A DNA stretch of 64,000 nucleotides from Gordonia zhenghanii (lineage in GTDB: Bacteria > Actinomycetota > Actinomycetes > Mycobacteriales > Mycobacteriaceae): NCBI RefSeq assembly GCF_021738965.1, contig NZ_JAKKOQ010000005.1, forward strand, positions 62,001 through 126,000, given 5' to 3'. The notes beneath the pieces are model-generated. The model saw only the letters and a list, made by a program, of their open reading frames with translations, ran no database searches and was not told the DNA's origin. This document shows positions 50,282 to 58,128 of the stretch, piece after piece. Each line of letters begins with the position of its first letter. Position 1 is the stretch's first letter. The position numbers were made by a program, and so were the translations under genes.

Positions 50282-50941
50282 TCAGCAGGTCTGGGCGTGG
50301 ACCGCGTCGAGCAGGGACGCGTCGACCGGCGACTGCTTCTGCTTCGGGGCGGCCACCCGCAACGCCTCGATCGCGGCTTGGGCGTCCTGACTGGGCTGTG
50401 TCGTGGTGTAGAACTCGCCGAGCGTCAGATCGATGTCGGACCCCTTGCGCCCGTCGTTGACGAGTTGCGCGCAGGGGGCGATCAGCCATACGGCAGCCGC
50501 TGCGGCCTGGCCGTCCTGCCCGAATCGAATCTGGGCGACACAGTGGAGGTCGCGGTCGGTGTACACGGTGTCGTCGCTGTAGGCGGGCTGAGCCGGGCGG
50601 TAGCCGAGCGATGTCAGATCGTCGCTCACCGACTGGGCGGAGCCGCGTTCGGCCGCGGCGTTCAGCACTCGGACGCTGAACGTCGAGAGGGGTGCGGGAC
50701 CGACGCTCAGCATGTCGGTGTCGCTGACCGGGGTCAGTTTCGAGGAGTCGGCGATGTTGCAATCGGTGGGATACGACTCGGCCTCGTCGCCCGTGAACAC
50801 GAAGACCCAGCCCACGACCGCGGCGATCGCGACGATGGTGATGACGACCAGACCGGATCGCAGATTACGACGGTGGAACGGCCGCCCCTTCGCGTCGGTC
50901 GTGTAACCGGTGGCGATTCTCGAGACCACGTCGCTGAGCAC
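50282..50941 (-). CDS. cei: Envelope integrity protein Cei-like
   Basis: This is a 219-residue single-pass membrane protein. The short cytoplasmic part has DAKGRPFHRRNLRSG, a membrane helix follows at about 32-52 (LVVITIVAIAAVVGWVFVF), and the outer domain is of the LytR C-terminal type (SVRVLNAAAERGSAQSVSDDL). M. tuberculosis Rv2700 (Cei), in the same position, affects envelope integrity and virulence. The GTG at 50941 with GGAAG upstream is the best start; other starts are possible. It is convergent with suhB. Confidence 0.85.
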   Translation of the reverse strand: MLSDVVSRIATGYTTDAKGRPFHRRNLRSGLVVITIVAIAAVVGWVFVFTGDEAESYPTDCNIADSSKLTPVSDTDMLSVGPAPLSTFSVRVLNAAAERGSAQSVSDDLTSLGYRPAQPAYSDDTVYTDRDLHCVAQIRFGQDGQAAAAAVWLIAPCAQLVNDGRKGSDIDLTLGEFYTTTQPSQDAQAAIEALRVAAPKQKQSPVDASLLDAVHAQTC

Positions 50942-51290
50942 CTTCTTCCGTGAGGGGAGATCGGCACCACTGTAATCGCGCCAGAGCCCTCCGGCGGCGG
51001 TGGCGCGCCGGAACGGGTTCGCGTGGGGGTGTCGCCCACACCTGCTCGCGACTCGTTTCCGAGTGCTCGGGCGGCACCTGGGTAATCGATCGACCCGCCG
51101 TTGTTGACAGGGCACGGTCCGCTACCTAGAATACGGTCGCCCAAGGTCATAACGAATGGGACTTGAGATGGTGTGACGGGCCACAAGTGCGTCGCCCCAG
51201 CAGGATTGGCCTACCGGGAATAAACCAGGTGAGTTCAGCGATGAACGACCGGACACCAGCAATACGACACAAGACTCAGGCAGGCACACA
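50942..51290. other. 349-bp intergenic region, cei / DUF4193
   Basis: This gap holds the start region of cei and, on the plus strand, a textbook promoter at 51104-51132 with an unusually long leader of about 150 bases. The leader contains an ATG at 51241 whose frame overlaps the DUF4193 start; its third positions do not look coding. I see no tRNA or known riboswitch in it. Confidence 0.5.
51104..51132 (+). promoter_or_regulatory. Consensus sigma-70 promoter of the DUF4193 gene
   Basis: TTGACA (51104-51109) and TAGAAT (51127-51132) are exactly 17 bp apart. It is the best -35/-10 pair I found in the window. The start point would be near 51139. Confidence 0.8.
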
Positions 51291-51590
51291 ATGGCAACTG
51301 ACTACGACGCGCCGCGACGGACCAACGACGACGATCTCGCCGAGGATTCGCTCGAAGAACTGAAGGCGCGCCGCAATGAGGCGCAGTCGGGCGACGTCGA
51401 TGTCGACGAAGGCGACACCGCCGAGTCGTTCGAACTGCCGGGCGCTGACCTCTCCGGCGAAGAACTCTCGGTGCGGGTGGTTCCGAAGCAGGACGACGAG
51501 TTCACCTGCACCAGCTGCTTCCTCGTGTACCACCGCAACCGGTTGGCCGAGCAGCACGGAAACGAGCTGCTCTGCGTCGACTGTGCGTGA
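51291..51590 (+). CDS. DUF4193 zinc-ribbon-like protein
   Basis: This is a 99-residue acidic protein of the DUF4193 family (Rv2699c type). The N-terminal half is rich in Asp and Glu (TNDDDLAEDSLEELKARRNE). The C-terminal half has CTSCFLVYHRNRLAE and LLCVDCA, two Cys-x2-Cys pairs that should bind zinc. It has no Shine-Dalgarno directly before its ATG but a strong promoter and a 150-base leader. The role is unknown. Confidence 0.88.
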   Translation: MATDYDAPRRTNDDDLAEDSLEELKARRNEAQSGDVDVDEGDTAESFELPGADLSGEELSVRVVPKQDDEFTCTSCFLVYHRNRLAEQHGNELLCVDCA

Positions 51591-51630
51591 CGCACCAGGG
51601 GCACGACGGACGATGACGCCGTACGGGGTT

Positions 51631-52125
51631 TCAGCCCTGTGCGGCGTCTGTCATATTCAACGCTTCGAGCACCTTCTCCGGATGCCGCGTGGAGATGAGC
51701 CAGTAGGGGGTCGGGTCGTCGGGATCGTCGAGGACGAGCAGGACCATCGACTTGATCCACGAGCGATGCATCAGGAACGCGGCCGGATCGAGTTGGCGCC
51801 CCATCGCCGCGCTCTTGGCCGAGGGGGCGATCGCCGCGCCGCGAGCGATCACGTCGCGCGGCAGCACCGCCTTGTGTGCGCGTAACGAACCGTCCGCGTC
51901 GACGGAGACCTGCGTGCGCCCCATCGACCAGATGCCCCAGCCGAGCAGGACGGCGAGGACCGGATACGCCGCCCACGTCCACGGCTGGTGGTAGCCCGCC
52001 AACTGGATCTCGAAGCCGAGTAGCGCGGTCACCACGGCGGCGGCGATCCACCACCACCACGGCGTGGTGAGGTGTTCGGTGTAACGATTTCCGCGTACGG
52101 AGCCGGTCTGAGGAGATTCGGTCAC
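51631..52125 (-). CDS. DUF3093 membrane protein
   Basis: This is a 164-residue membrane protein of the DUF3093 family (Rv2698 type). Two membrane helices lie at about residues 22-42 and 48-66, after the segment YTEHLTTPWWWW. A soluble domain with PRDVIARGAAI and PYWLISTRHPEKV follows. The GTG at 52125 follows TAACCT at seven bases, and only 42 bp separate it from the divergent dut start. It is conserved beside dut. The function is unknown. Confidence 0.87.
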   Translation of the reverse strand: MTESPQTGSVRGNRYTEHLTTPWWWWIAAAVVTALLGFEIQLAGYHQPWTWAAYPVLAVLLGWGIWSMGRTQVSVDADGSLRAHKAVLPRDVIARGAAIAPSAKSAAMGRQLDPAAFLMHRSWIKSMVLLVLDDPDDPTPYWLISTRHPEKVLEALNMTDAAQG

Positions 52126-52167
52126 ACAGCCAAGGTTAGTCGGGCGGTCGGCTAGTACTCTGCGGGG
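52126..52167. promoter_or_regulatory. Back-to-back leaderless promoters, DUF3093 / dut
   Basis: The whole 42-bp gap is two divergent promoters. TAACCT (52138-52133, minus) is seven bases before the DUF3093 GTG; TACTCT (52156-52161, plus) is six bases before the dut GTG. Each promoter's upstream elements must lie in the other gene's promoter or coding region. Confidence 0.55.
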
Positions 52168-52677
52168 GTGACCACGCAGACCTCCCCAGACGCGAACCTG
52201 TCTGACACGTATCCGCCGCTGCAGATCAAACGACTCGATCCGGGTCTCCCGCTGCCCGCACGTGCCCACCCGGACGACGCAGGCATCGACCTGTTCGCGG
52301 CGACCGACCTCGAACTCGCGCCCGGCCGACGTCAACTCGTCGGGACCGGCATCGCTGTGGCGCTGCCGGTCGGGACCGTCGGACTCATTCATCCGCGTTC
52401 GGGTCTCGCGGCTCGCGCCGGACTGTCGATCGTGAACACTCCGGGCACGATCGACGCCGGGTACCGCGGTGAGATCAAGGTCTGTCTGATCAATCACGAT
52501 TCCGACACCTCGATCACGATCGCCAGGGGCGATCGGATCGCGCAGCTCCTCGTCCAGCGTGTTGAGTTGCCCGAGGTGCTTGAAGTCGATGAACTCGATG
52601 ACACTGAACGTGGCGCAGGCGGATACGGCTCGAGTGGCGGCCACGCGATCCTCTCGGATGGGAAGGTACAGCGATGA
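52168..52677 (+). CDS. dut: dUTP diphosphatase
   Basis: Dut hydrolyses dUTP to dUMP and keeps uracil out of DNA. It has 169 residues. The five family motifs are visible, among them [17 protein letters not shown], the catalytic Asp in [19 protein letters not shown], and the C-terminal GAGGYGSSG arm that closes over the active site. The GTG at 52168 follows TACTCT. It overlaps DUF3710 by four bases. Confidence 0.97.
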   Translation: MTTQTSPDANLSDTYPPLQIKRLDPGLPLPARAHPDDAGIDLFAATDLELAPGRRQLVGTGIAVALPVGTVGLIHPRSGLAARAGLSIVNTPGTIDAGYRGEIKVCLINHDSDTSITIARGDRIAQLLVQRVELPEVLEVDELDDTERGAGGYGSSGGHAILSDGKVQR

Positions 52678-53585
52678 GCGAGACGAATCAGATCGGCGAG
52701 GCCGGCGGGCCGTACGACATCGACGACCTCGTGAATTCGCCGGAGGAACTGGCGAATTCGCATCTGGATCTCGGGTCGGTGCTGATGCCTGTCGTCGAAG
52801 GCGGTCAGGTGACGGTCGAGATGTCGGCCGATCACACTCCCGAGGCCGTGTACCTCGTGACGCCGGTGGGCCGGATCGGCATCCACGCGTTCGCCGCGCC
52901 GCGCAGTGGAGGCCTGTGGCGCGAAGTGGTTCGTGAACTGGCGGAGTCGCTGCGGTCGGACGGTGCGACGACCTCAATCGAAGACGGCCACTGGGGACGC
53001 GAGGTCGTCGCCCGCGTCACCGGCGGCGTCCACCGCTTCATCGGTGTGGACGGCGCCCGTTGGATGGTGCGGTGCGTGGCCAGCGGTCCGGAGGAGTCGG
53101 ACGAACAACTGGGGCAGCTGGCTCGTGCGGTGCTCGCCGAGACCGTCGTCCGGCGCGGAGATCAGCCCTACCCGCCGCGTGACGTCCTGCCGATCGTGCT
53201 GCCGCCCGTTCTCGCTGAGCAGGTCGCGGCCGCGCAGCGCGAACATGCCGCCGAGGAGTCGACCGAGCCGACGTCCCAGCCGTTGACCGACGCACCGTCT
53301 CGTGCATCCGCGTCAGCGTCGACGGAAGAGCCCGCGGACGAGGTGCATCCGCGAGGTGCGGTGGCGCAGAGCGCCAGCGCGACCGTCTTCAGTGAGGCGC
53401 CAGACGTCCTCGACGACGATTCGACCGCGCAGACGGCGGAAGCTGCGACCGACGAAGACGGCGCTGCTGTCGACGGCGCGCCAGCCTTCGACGGGGAGGC
53501 CGACGTCGACGAGTCGGAGGCGGAGGCTGCGCCGTCGCAGGGATCGGCGCTGTCCCGTCTGCGCAACAGGCGCCGCAACCGCTAG
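52674..53585 (+). CDS. DUF3710 protein
   Basis: This is a 303-residue protein of the DUF3710 family (Rv2696c type). The conserved part covers about residues 10-185, with [19 protein letters not shown] and [19 protein letters not shown]. The last 110 residues are an acidic, low-complexity tail rich in Ala, Glu and Asp that ends in RLRNRRRNR. It is coupled to dut by ATGA. The function is unknown. Its stop overlaps the convergent hydrolase stop by four bases. Confidence 0.85.
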   Translation: MSETNQIGEAGGPYDIDDLVNSPEELANSHLDLGSVLMPVVEGGQVTVEMSADHTPEAVYLVTPVGRIGIHAFAAPRSGGLWREVVRELAESLRSDGATTSIEDGHWGREVVARVTGGVHRFIGVDGARWMVRCVASGPEESDEQLGQLARAVLAETVVRRGDQPYPPRDVLPIVLPPVLAEQVAAAQREHAAEESTEPTSQPLTDAPSRASASASTEEPADEVHPRGAVAQSASATVFSEAPDVLDDDSTAQTAEAATDEDGAAVDGAPAFDGEADVDESEAEAAPSQGSALSRLRNRRRNR

Positions 53586-54283
53586 CGGCAGTTCCTGGCG
53601 GCGACCAACGCGGTCCAGCAGGCCTCGCCGAGCACGTGTTCGGCAGGACCGAACTCGCTCAGCGGTGCCTCTGCGACAGCGGCACGCGGGGCAGCATGCG
53701 CCCAGGCACGGCCCACATTGGCCGGGTGCAGCGGATCGTCGGGCGCGACGGCCACGCCGAGCGGCGCGGCGAGCCCGGCGATGTCGTCGAGCGCGGGGCC
53801 GACGAACGTCGATGCAGCGCGCAACTGGGTGAGGAGTCCCCGGGGGTGCAGTGCCCGCCACGACCGCGACAACTCGGAGCCGAGCCACGCGGGACTCGTC
53901 GCGACCATCGCCTCGACGGTCGCTTCCAGACCGTCGCGGTCGAGGTTGTCGGCGGTGATCCGGGCCGACAGTGCGGCCAGCGAACCGTCGGGTCGGCCCG
54001 TCCACGGCGGCAGCGCGGCGAGCACACCGTCGCACCGTGCCGCGCGCACCGGATCGCACGCCCATCCGACGGCAACCGCTGCACCTATCGACACACCTCC
54101 GACGATCACTCGGTCACCGCGGTCGGCGATCTCGTCGATCCTGGTCAGGTAGCTTTCCACGAGGTTCGGCTCCGGTTCGAGACATTCGATGCGAGCACCT
54201 GCTGCACGTGCGACCGGGCCGAACACCCGAGCGGCGTAGTCGGCGTCCGAACCTGTGCCGGGCATCACGATCACGGTGGTCAT
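53582..54283 (-). CDS. Alpha/beta hydrolase-like protein (Rv2695-like)
   Basis: This is a 233-residue protein with the start VIVMPGTGSDADYAARVFGP and a nucleophile-elbow-like VIVGGVSIGAAVAVGWA near residue 65, where Ser would be the nucleophile. A candidate acid Asp (VAPDDPLHP) and a His (GPAEHVLG) lie towards the C-terminus, so a Ser-Asp-His triad is plausible. The gene follows this order in mycobacteria. The substrate is unknown. The ATG at 54283 is preferred to one five codons upstream. Confidence 0.8.
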   Translation of the reverse strand: MTTVIVMPGTGSDADYAARVFGPVARAAGARIECLEPEPNLVESYLTRIDEIADRGDRVIVGGVSIGAAVAVGWACDPVRAARCDGVLAALPPWTGRPDGSLAALSARITADNLDRDGLEATVEAMVATSPAWLGSELSRSWRALHPRGLLTQLRAASTFVGPALDDIAGLAAPLGVAVAPDDPLHPANVGRAWAHAAPRAAVAEAPLSEFGPAEHVLGEACWTALVAARNCR

Positions 54284-54324
54284 ACGACCATGGTGCACGG
54301 GGCGTAGGGTGAGGGTCGCAAGTG

Positions 54325-54366
54325 AGTCACTATTAGCGAGCCACTATTGGCAAGCCACTGATGCGG
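54325..54366. repeat. Three 14-bp imperfect tandem repeats
   Basis: Units AGTCACTATTAGCG, AGCCACTATTGGCA and AGCCACTGATGCGG follow each other without a gap at 54325, 54339 and 54353. They fill the space between the divergent hydrolase and OB-fold genes, so they can be binding sites or a slippage product. Confidence 0.75.
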
Positions 54367-54382
54367 TGCCCGGAGGTTGGGG

Positions 54383-54775
54383 ATGGCGAACACAGGTCTG
54401 CTGAAGCGGTTGGGCAAGATGCTCACCGAGGACCTCGAGAACGTCGAGGACGAGCGAGTCCAGCGTGAGTCGGCGGCAGCGAACGCCGAGCGTGCGACCG
54501 GCGCTCAGTGCGCTCGTGACTGCAGCCGGGGCGACGAGGCCGTGATGATCGGCGAGCTGCGTTCGGTGGAGACCTGCTCCCGGAACACCAGCTCCGGTGT
54601 ACGAGCAGAGTTCTTCGACGGGACGGATACCGTCCTTCTCAAGTGGATGGGCCGCAACCGCATCCCCGGAATCGAGCCGGGTCGCCGCATCACAGTCCGT
54701 GGCCGCGTCGCCACTGCCGACGGGATGAAGGTCGTCTACAACCCCGAGTACGAGCTCCACGCAGGCGACGACTGA
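54383..54775 (+). CDS. OB-fold nucleic-acid-binding protein
   Basis: This is a 130-residue protein whose C-terminal part (about 55-128) has an OB-fold anticodon-like domain: VMIGELRSVE, RAEFFDGTDTVLLKWMGR, ITVRGRVATADGMKVVYNPEY. The N-terminus has a charged helix. The family sits upstream of the ceo genes in mycobacteria (Rv2694c). The ATG at 54383 has GGAGG six bases before it. DNA or RNA binding is inferred from the fold. Confidence 0.83.
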   Translation: MANTGLLKRLGKMLTEDLENVEDERVQRESAAANAERATGAQCARDCSRGDEAVMIGELRSVETCSRNTSSGVRAEFFDGTDTVLLKWMGRNRIPGIEPGRRITVRGRVATADGMKVVYNPEYELHAGDD

Positions 54776-54845
54776 TTCCGCACGACACGCGAGGGCTAGA
54801 TCGCCGACGGCGTGGGCCGTCGACGAACTAGACGTCGGTCGTCGC

Positions 54846-55283
54846 TCAGGCGAGAACGAGGCTCGTTCCGAGGGTGATCAGTGCGGCGATCTTGATCAGT
54901 TCGAACCCCACGTACCAGAGGTGGGCGTGACTGCGTTCGCTCGGAACTTCGTCCGGGGCCGCGAGAACAGCGTCGGCCCGTCGCGAGAGCGCCGGACGGA
55001 TCCCGACGACCTGGATCACCAGCGCGGCGACGGCCACACCCACCGCGGCGAGCGTGGTGCCAGACCAACCGTCTCCGACGATGACCGCGACGACGATCGC
55101 GACCGCCCACACGGCCTCGACGGCGTTCAACGCGCGGAAGATCAGCCGACCGATTCCCAGACCGAGCGGAATGGTGACGCCCGGGGCCTGGAACTTCAGC
55201 GGCGCCTCGATGAACGAGATGGCCGCGACCATGCCGAGCCAGATGAACGTGAGTGCGAGAACGAGAGCGAACGTCGCTGTCAC
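54846..55283 (-). CDS. Four-helix membrane protein coupled to hmp
   Basis: This is a 145-residue protein with about four hydrophobic segments (residues 5-25, 40-65, 70-92 and 122-143) and the conserved-looking WLGMVAAISFIEAPLKFQAPG. It overlaps the end of hmp by four bases (ATGA), so it is translated with it. A role in NO or haem metabolism is suggested only by this coupling. I do not know the family's function. Confidence 0.75.
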   Translation of the reverse strand: MTATFALVLALTFIWLGMVAAISFIEAPLKFQAPGVTIPLGLGIGRLIFRALNAVEAVWAVAIVVAVIVGDGWSGTTLAAVGVAVAALVIQVVGIRPALSRRADAVLAAPDEVPSERSHAHLWYVGFELIKIAALITLGTSLVLA

Positions 55284-56440
55284 CGGGTGCCTCCGAATGC
55301 TTCGAACTGGATCCGCTCGGCCGGAAGCGACCGGTCCACGAGCGCGTCACGGACCGATGACATGAACCCGGTCGGCCCGCAGACCAGTGCGGTGGCCGCC
55401 GGATCCACCGGCACGTCGGCCAGGTCGATCAGGCCGATGCGGGTGGTCGGCTCGGCGCTCACGCCGTGCTCGTACCACTGGTACAGCGTAGCCCCCGGCA
55501 ACTGCGCGACGAGTCTGCCGAGTTCGCCGCGGTGCGGCTGCCTGGCGCGCGAACGGTCTGCGTGCATCACCTGAACGGGCCGGGTGTCGCCGGTCGCGAC
55601 CAGATGGTGCAGCACCCCGATCATCGGAGTGCACCCGATGCCTGCCGACGCCAGCACCAGGGGACCGTCGCCGTCGGGGAGCGTCAGATCGCCGAACGGT
55701 GAACTGACGGCCAGATCGTCGCCGTCGAACGCGTGCTCGTGCAGCCACGTGGAGACCTCGCCGTCGAGCTTGACGCTGAACCGCCACGTCGGCGCACCGA
55801 CCCGACCGGTCAGGCTGTACTGACGGATCTGCCTGGCTCCGTCCTCGAGCGGTACCTGGACCGAGACGTACTGTCCCGGAACGAAGTCGGGGAGCGGTTC
55901 GCCGTCCGTGGAGGCGAGGGTGAACGAGACCGCGTCCGGGGCCACCTGGTCACGTTCGGCGATCGTCACCGTTCGCCACACCGCGCCAGGTGCGACGCCT
56001 GACTGCTCGTACAGTTCCTGCTCGCGGCCGATGAGGACGTTCGCCATCTCCCAGTAGAGCTCGTCCCACGCGGCGGCGACCTCCGGCGTCACGGCGTCGC
56101 CGAGGACCTCGACGATCGCCGCGAACAGGTGCTTGTGGACGATCGGGTACTGGTCTGCGACGATACCGAGCGATGCGTGCTTGTTGGCGATGCGCTCGAT
56201 GATGTCTCGTTGAGTGGCCTCGTCGTACTCGAGTTGCAGTCGTGCGAACGCGGCGATCGAACCGGCGAGCACAGCCGACTGCGAACCGGACTTCTGGTTG
56301 GCCCGGTTGAACAGATCGGACAGCAGTTCGGGATGTTCGTCGAACATCCGGGGATAGAAGTTCGCGGTGATCTCGTCGATGTGGGCGGCTACGACGGGAA
56401 GGGTCGCCTCGAGCGTGGTGCGGGCGTCGGTCGAGATCAT
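55280..56440 (-). CDS. hmp: Flavohemoprotein (nitric oxide dioxygenase)
   Basis: Hmp converts NO to nitrate with O2 and NAD(P)H. It has 386 residues. The globin domain (about 1-135) holds the proximal His88 in ANKHASLG and distal Tyr29 in NFYPRMF. The FAD domain has RQYSLTGRVG and the NAD domain LVLASAGIGCTPM. It replaces, in this order, the gene found at the equivalent mycobacterial site, so it is probably an insertion. The ATG has GAGGAG upstream. A palindrome 89 bp before the ATG is a likely NO-regulator site. Confidence 0.95.
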   Translation of the reverse strand: MISTDARTTLEATLPVVAAHIDEITANFYPRMFDEHPELLSDLFNRANQKSGSQSAVLAGSIAAFARLQLEYDEATQRDIIERIANKHASLGIVADQYPIVHKHLFAAIVEVLGDAVTPEVAAAWDELYWEMANVLIGREQELYEQSGVAPGAVWRTVTIAERDQVAPDAVSFTLASTDGEPLPDFVPGQYVSVQVPLEDGARQIRQYSLTGRVGAPTWRFSVKLDGEVSTWLHEHAFDGDDLAVSSPFGDLTLPDGDGPLVLASAGIGCTPMIGVLHHLVATGDTRPVQVMHADRSRARQPHRGELGRLVAQLPGATLYQWYEHGVSAEPTTRIGLIDLADVPVDPAATALVCGPTGFMSSVRDALVDRSLPAERIQFEAFGGTR

Positions 56441-56528
56441 GGCGGAGTGCTCCTCACAGGTGGGGTCAGACTGTGCGGGCGGTACGGGAGGCGACCGCCC
56501 ACATCGATCTGAGCACGGCCGACCACAG

Positions 56529-56551
56529 GTCTACTACGCATCGTGGTAGAC
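56529..56551. promoter_or_regulatory. Palindromic operator candidate upstream of hmp
   Basis: GTCTACTACG and CGTGGTAGAC are complementary at nine of ten positions around the spacer CAT. A TAGACC on the minus strand overlaps its left end and could be the hmp -10. The rest of the 281-bp gap between hmp and ceoC (56441-56721) shows no gene. Confidence 0.6.
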
Positions 56552-56721
56552 GTCTCCTCGCTCGCCGCAAGGTCGGGACGAAGCGCACAGACGGTAGGGA
56601 CGAAAGTCCTGTGGGCCAATCGTTCTCGGCTCGTGGCGGTGATGAGTACCGCTGAAGTCCGCGACAGTCCACAGTGATTGAGGGGTGGACCGGTGAAGTG
56701 GATCGAGCTGAAGTGAGTGGG

Positions 56722-57384
56722 CTAGACGGGCAGCTTCATGGCTCGTTGGAGTTCCTGCTCGACTTCCTCCGGTGCGACGAACACGAGCTCGTCACCGCCC
56801 TCCAGGGAGTCGTCGGCTTCGGGCACGATCACACGCCGACCGCGGATGATCGCGACCAGTGCCGCGTCACGGGGCAACTGCAGGCGGCGTACCGCCTTGC
56901 CTGCCAGCGGTGTGTCGTCGGGGAGCGTGAGCTCCACGAGGTTCGCCTGCCCTTGACGGAAAGTCATGAGCCGCACCAGGTCGCCGACCGAGACAGCCTC
57001 TTCGACGAGGGCAGCCAGCATCCTCGGAGTGGACACCGCCACGTCGACTCCCCAGTCGTCGTTGAACAGCCACTCGTTGCGCGGATCGTTCACGCGGGCG
57101 ACGACGCGGCTCACGGCGAACTCGGTGGTCGCGAGCAGGCTGACGACCAGGTTGGCCTTGTCGTCGCCGGTGGCGGCGACCATGACGTCGAAGGTCTGTA
57201 GGCGCGCGCGTTCGAGGTCGTCGAGCTCACAGGCATCGGCGTGCAGCCACGTCGCACCGGGGACGGCCTCGACGTTGATGTGGTCGGGGTCCCGTTCGAC
57301 CAGTGTGACGTCGTGCTCGTTGAGCAGCAGTTCTCGGGCGATGGCGCGGCCGACGGCTCCGGCCCCGGCGATGGCGACTTTCAC
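56722..57384 (-). CDS. ceoC: Potassium-uptake regulator CeoC (TrkA-type)
   Basis: This is a 220-residue TrkA protein. The NAD-binding Rossmann fold begins VAIAGAGAVGRAIARELL and has ERDPDH at the end of the second strand. The RCK-C domain (about 140-218) follows. It regulates a Trk/Ktr-type potassium channel. It follows ceoB after seven bases and the pair equals M. tuberculosis ceoB-ceoC. The channel subunit is not next to it. Confidence 0.93.
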   Translation of the reverse strand: MKVAIAGAGAVGRAIARELLLNEHDVTLVERDPDHINVEAVPGATWLHADACELDDLERARLQTFDVMVAATGDDKANLVVSLLATTEFAVSRVVARVNDPRNEWLFNDDWGVDVAVSTPRMLAALVEEAVSVGDLVRLMTFRQGQANLVELTLPDDTPLAGKAVRRLQLPRDAALVAIIRGRRVIVPEADDSLEGGDELVFVAPEEVEQELQRAMKLPV

Positions 57385-57391
57385 GACGACC

Positions 57392-58051
57392 TCACTCCTG
57401 GAATTCGGCGGCCGCGACGGCCCGCGCGTTGTCGACGTTCGCGGACAGGGTCGCGACGTACAGTTCGTCGTCCTGCTGGATGACGGTGCGCTGCTCGGGA
57501 AGAATAGGCCTGCCGAGACGGTGGATGAAGGAGATCCGGGCGCCGGTGCGCTCCTGGAACCGATTCACGTCGACGCCGATCCACGACTCGTGGACTTCGA
57601 TGACGGCCATCACGAGGGAACCGGAGGGGTCGTGCCATACGGGTGTGGTCGACGTCTCGCCGAGAGCCGCGACGAAGCGCTCCGTGGTCCACGGGACGGT
57701 CGCGACGGTCGGGATGCCGAGCCGTTCGAACACCGCGGCTCGCTTGGCGTCGTAGATGCGGGCGACGACTCGGTCCACGCCGAACGTCTCGCGCGCGACG
57801 CGCGCTGAGATGATGTTCGAGTTGTCGCCCGAGGAGACCGCAGCGAAGGAGTCACACGAGTCGACGCCCGCCTCAGTGAGGACATCTCGGTCGAAGCCGA
57901 CGCCGGTCACCGTTCGCCCGTTGAAGTCGTCGCCGAGGCGGCGGAAGGCGTCGGGATTCCGGTCGATGACGACGACGTCGTGCCCCCGGTCGGACATGGC
58001 GATGGCCAGGGACGATCCGACGCGGCCGCAGCCCATGATGATCACACGCAC
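57392..58051 (-). CDS. ceoB: Potassium-uptake regulator CeoB (TrkA-type)
   Basis: This is a 219-residue TrkA protein and the partner of CeoC. The Rossmann fold starts VRVIIMGCGRVGSSLAIAM. The GTG at 58051 is the family start; a longer frame has ten extra residues without support. TAACGT lies eight bases before it, so it may be leaderless. The gene is divergent from the APC permease. The two TrkA proteins likely assemble as a ring. Confidence 0.93.
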   Translation of the reverse strand: MRVIIMGCGRVGSSLAIAMSDRGHDVVVIDRNPDAFRRLGDDFNGRTVTGVGFDRDVLTEAGVDSCDSFAAVSSGDNSNIISARVARETFGVDRVVARIYDAKRAAVFERLGIPTVATVPWTTERFVAALGETSTTPVWHDPSGSLVMAVIEVHESWIGVDVNRFQERTGARISFIHRLGRPILPEQRTVIQQDDELYVATLSANVDNARAVAAAEFQE

Positions 58052-58059
58052 GGTGGGAG

Positions 58060-58122
58060 ACGTTACTTCCCGACGCGGCAAAACGCACCCTGGTGGTATG
58101 CAGTGCCGGGACGGCCTACTGT
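58060..58122. promoter_or_regulatory. Divergent -10 boxes, ceoB / APC permease
   Basis: TAACGT (58065-58060, minus) is eight bases before the ceoB GTG and TACTGT (58117-58122, plus) is six bases before the permease GTG. Both messages would be leaderless and leave the 77-bp gap. Confidence 0.45.
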
Positions 58123-58128
58123 TGCTCC

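Noticed and set aside
51241..51363. Short frame from the ATG at 51241 overlapping the DUF4193 start
   Set aside because: Codon use does not look coding and the frame only overlaps a clear gene; kept as a remark on the leader.
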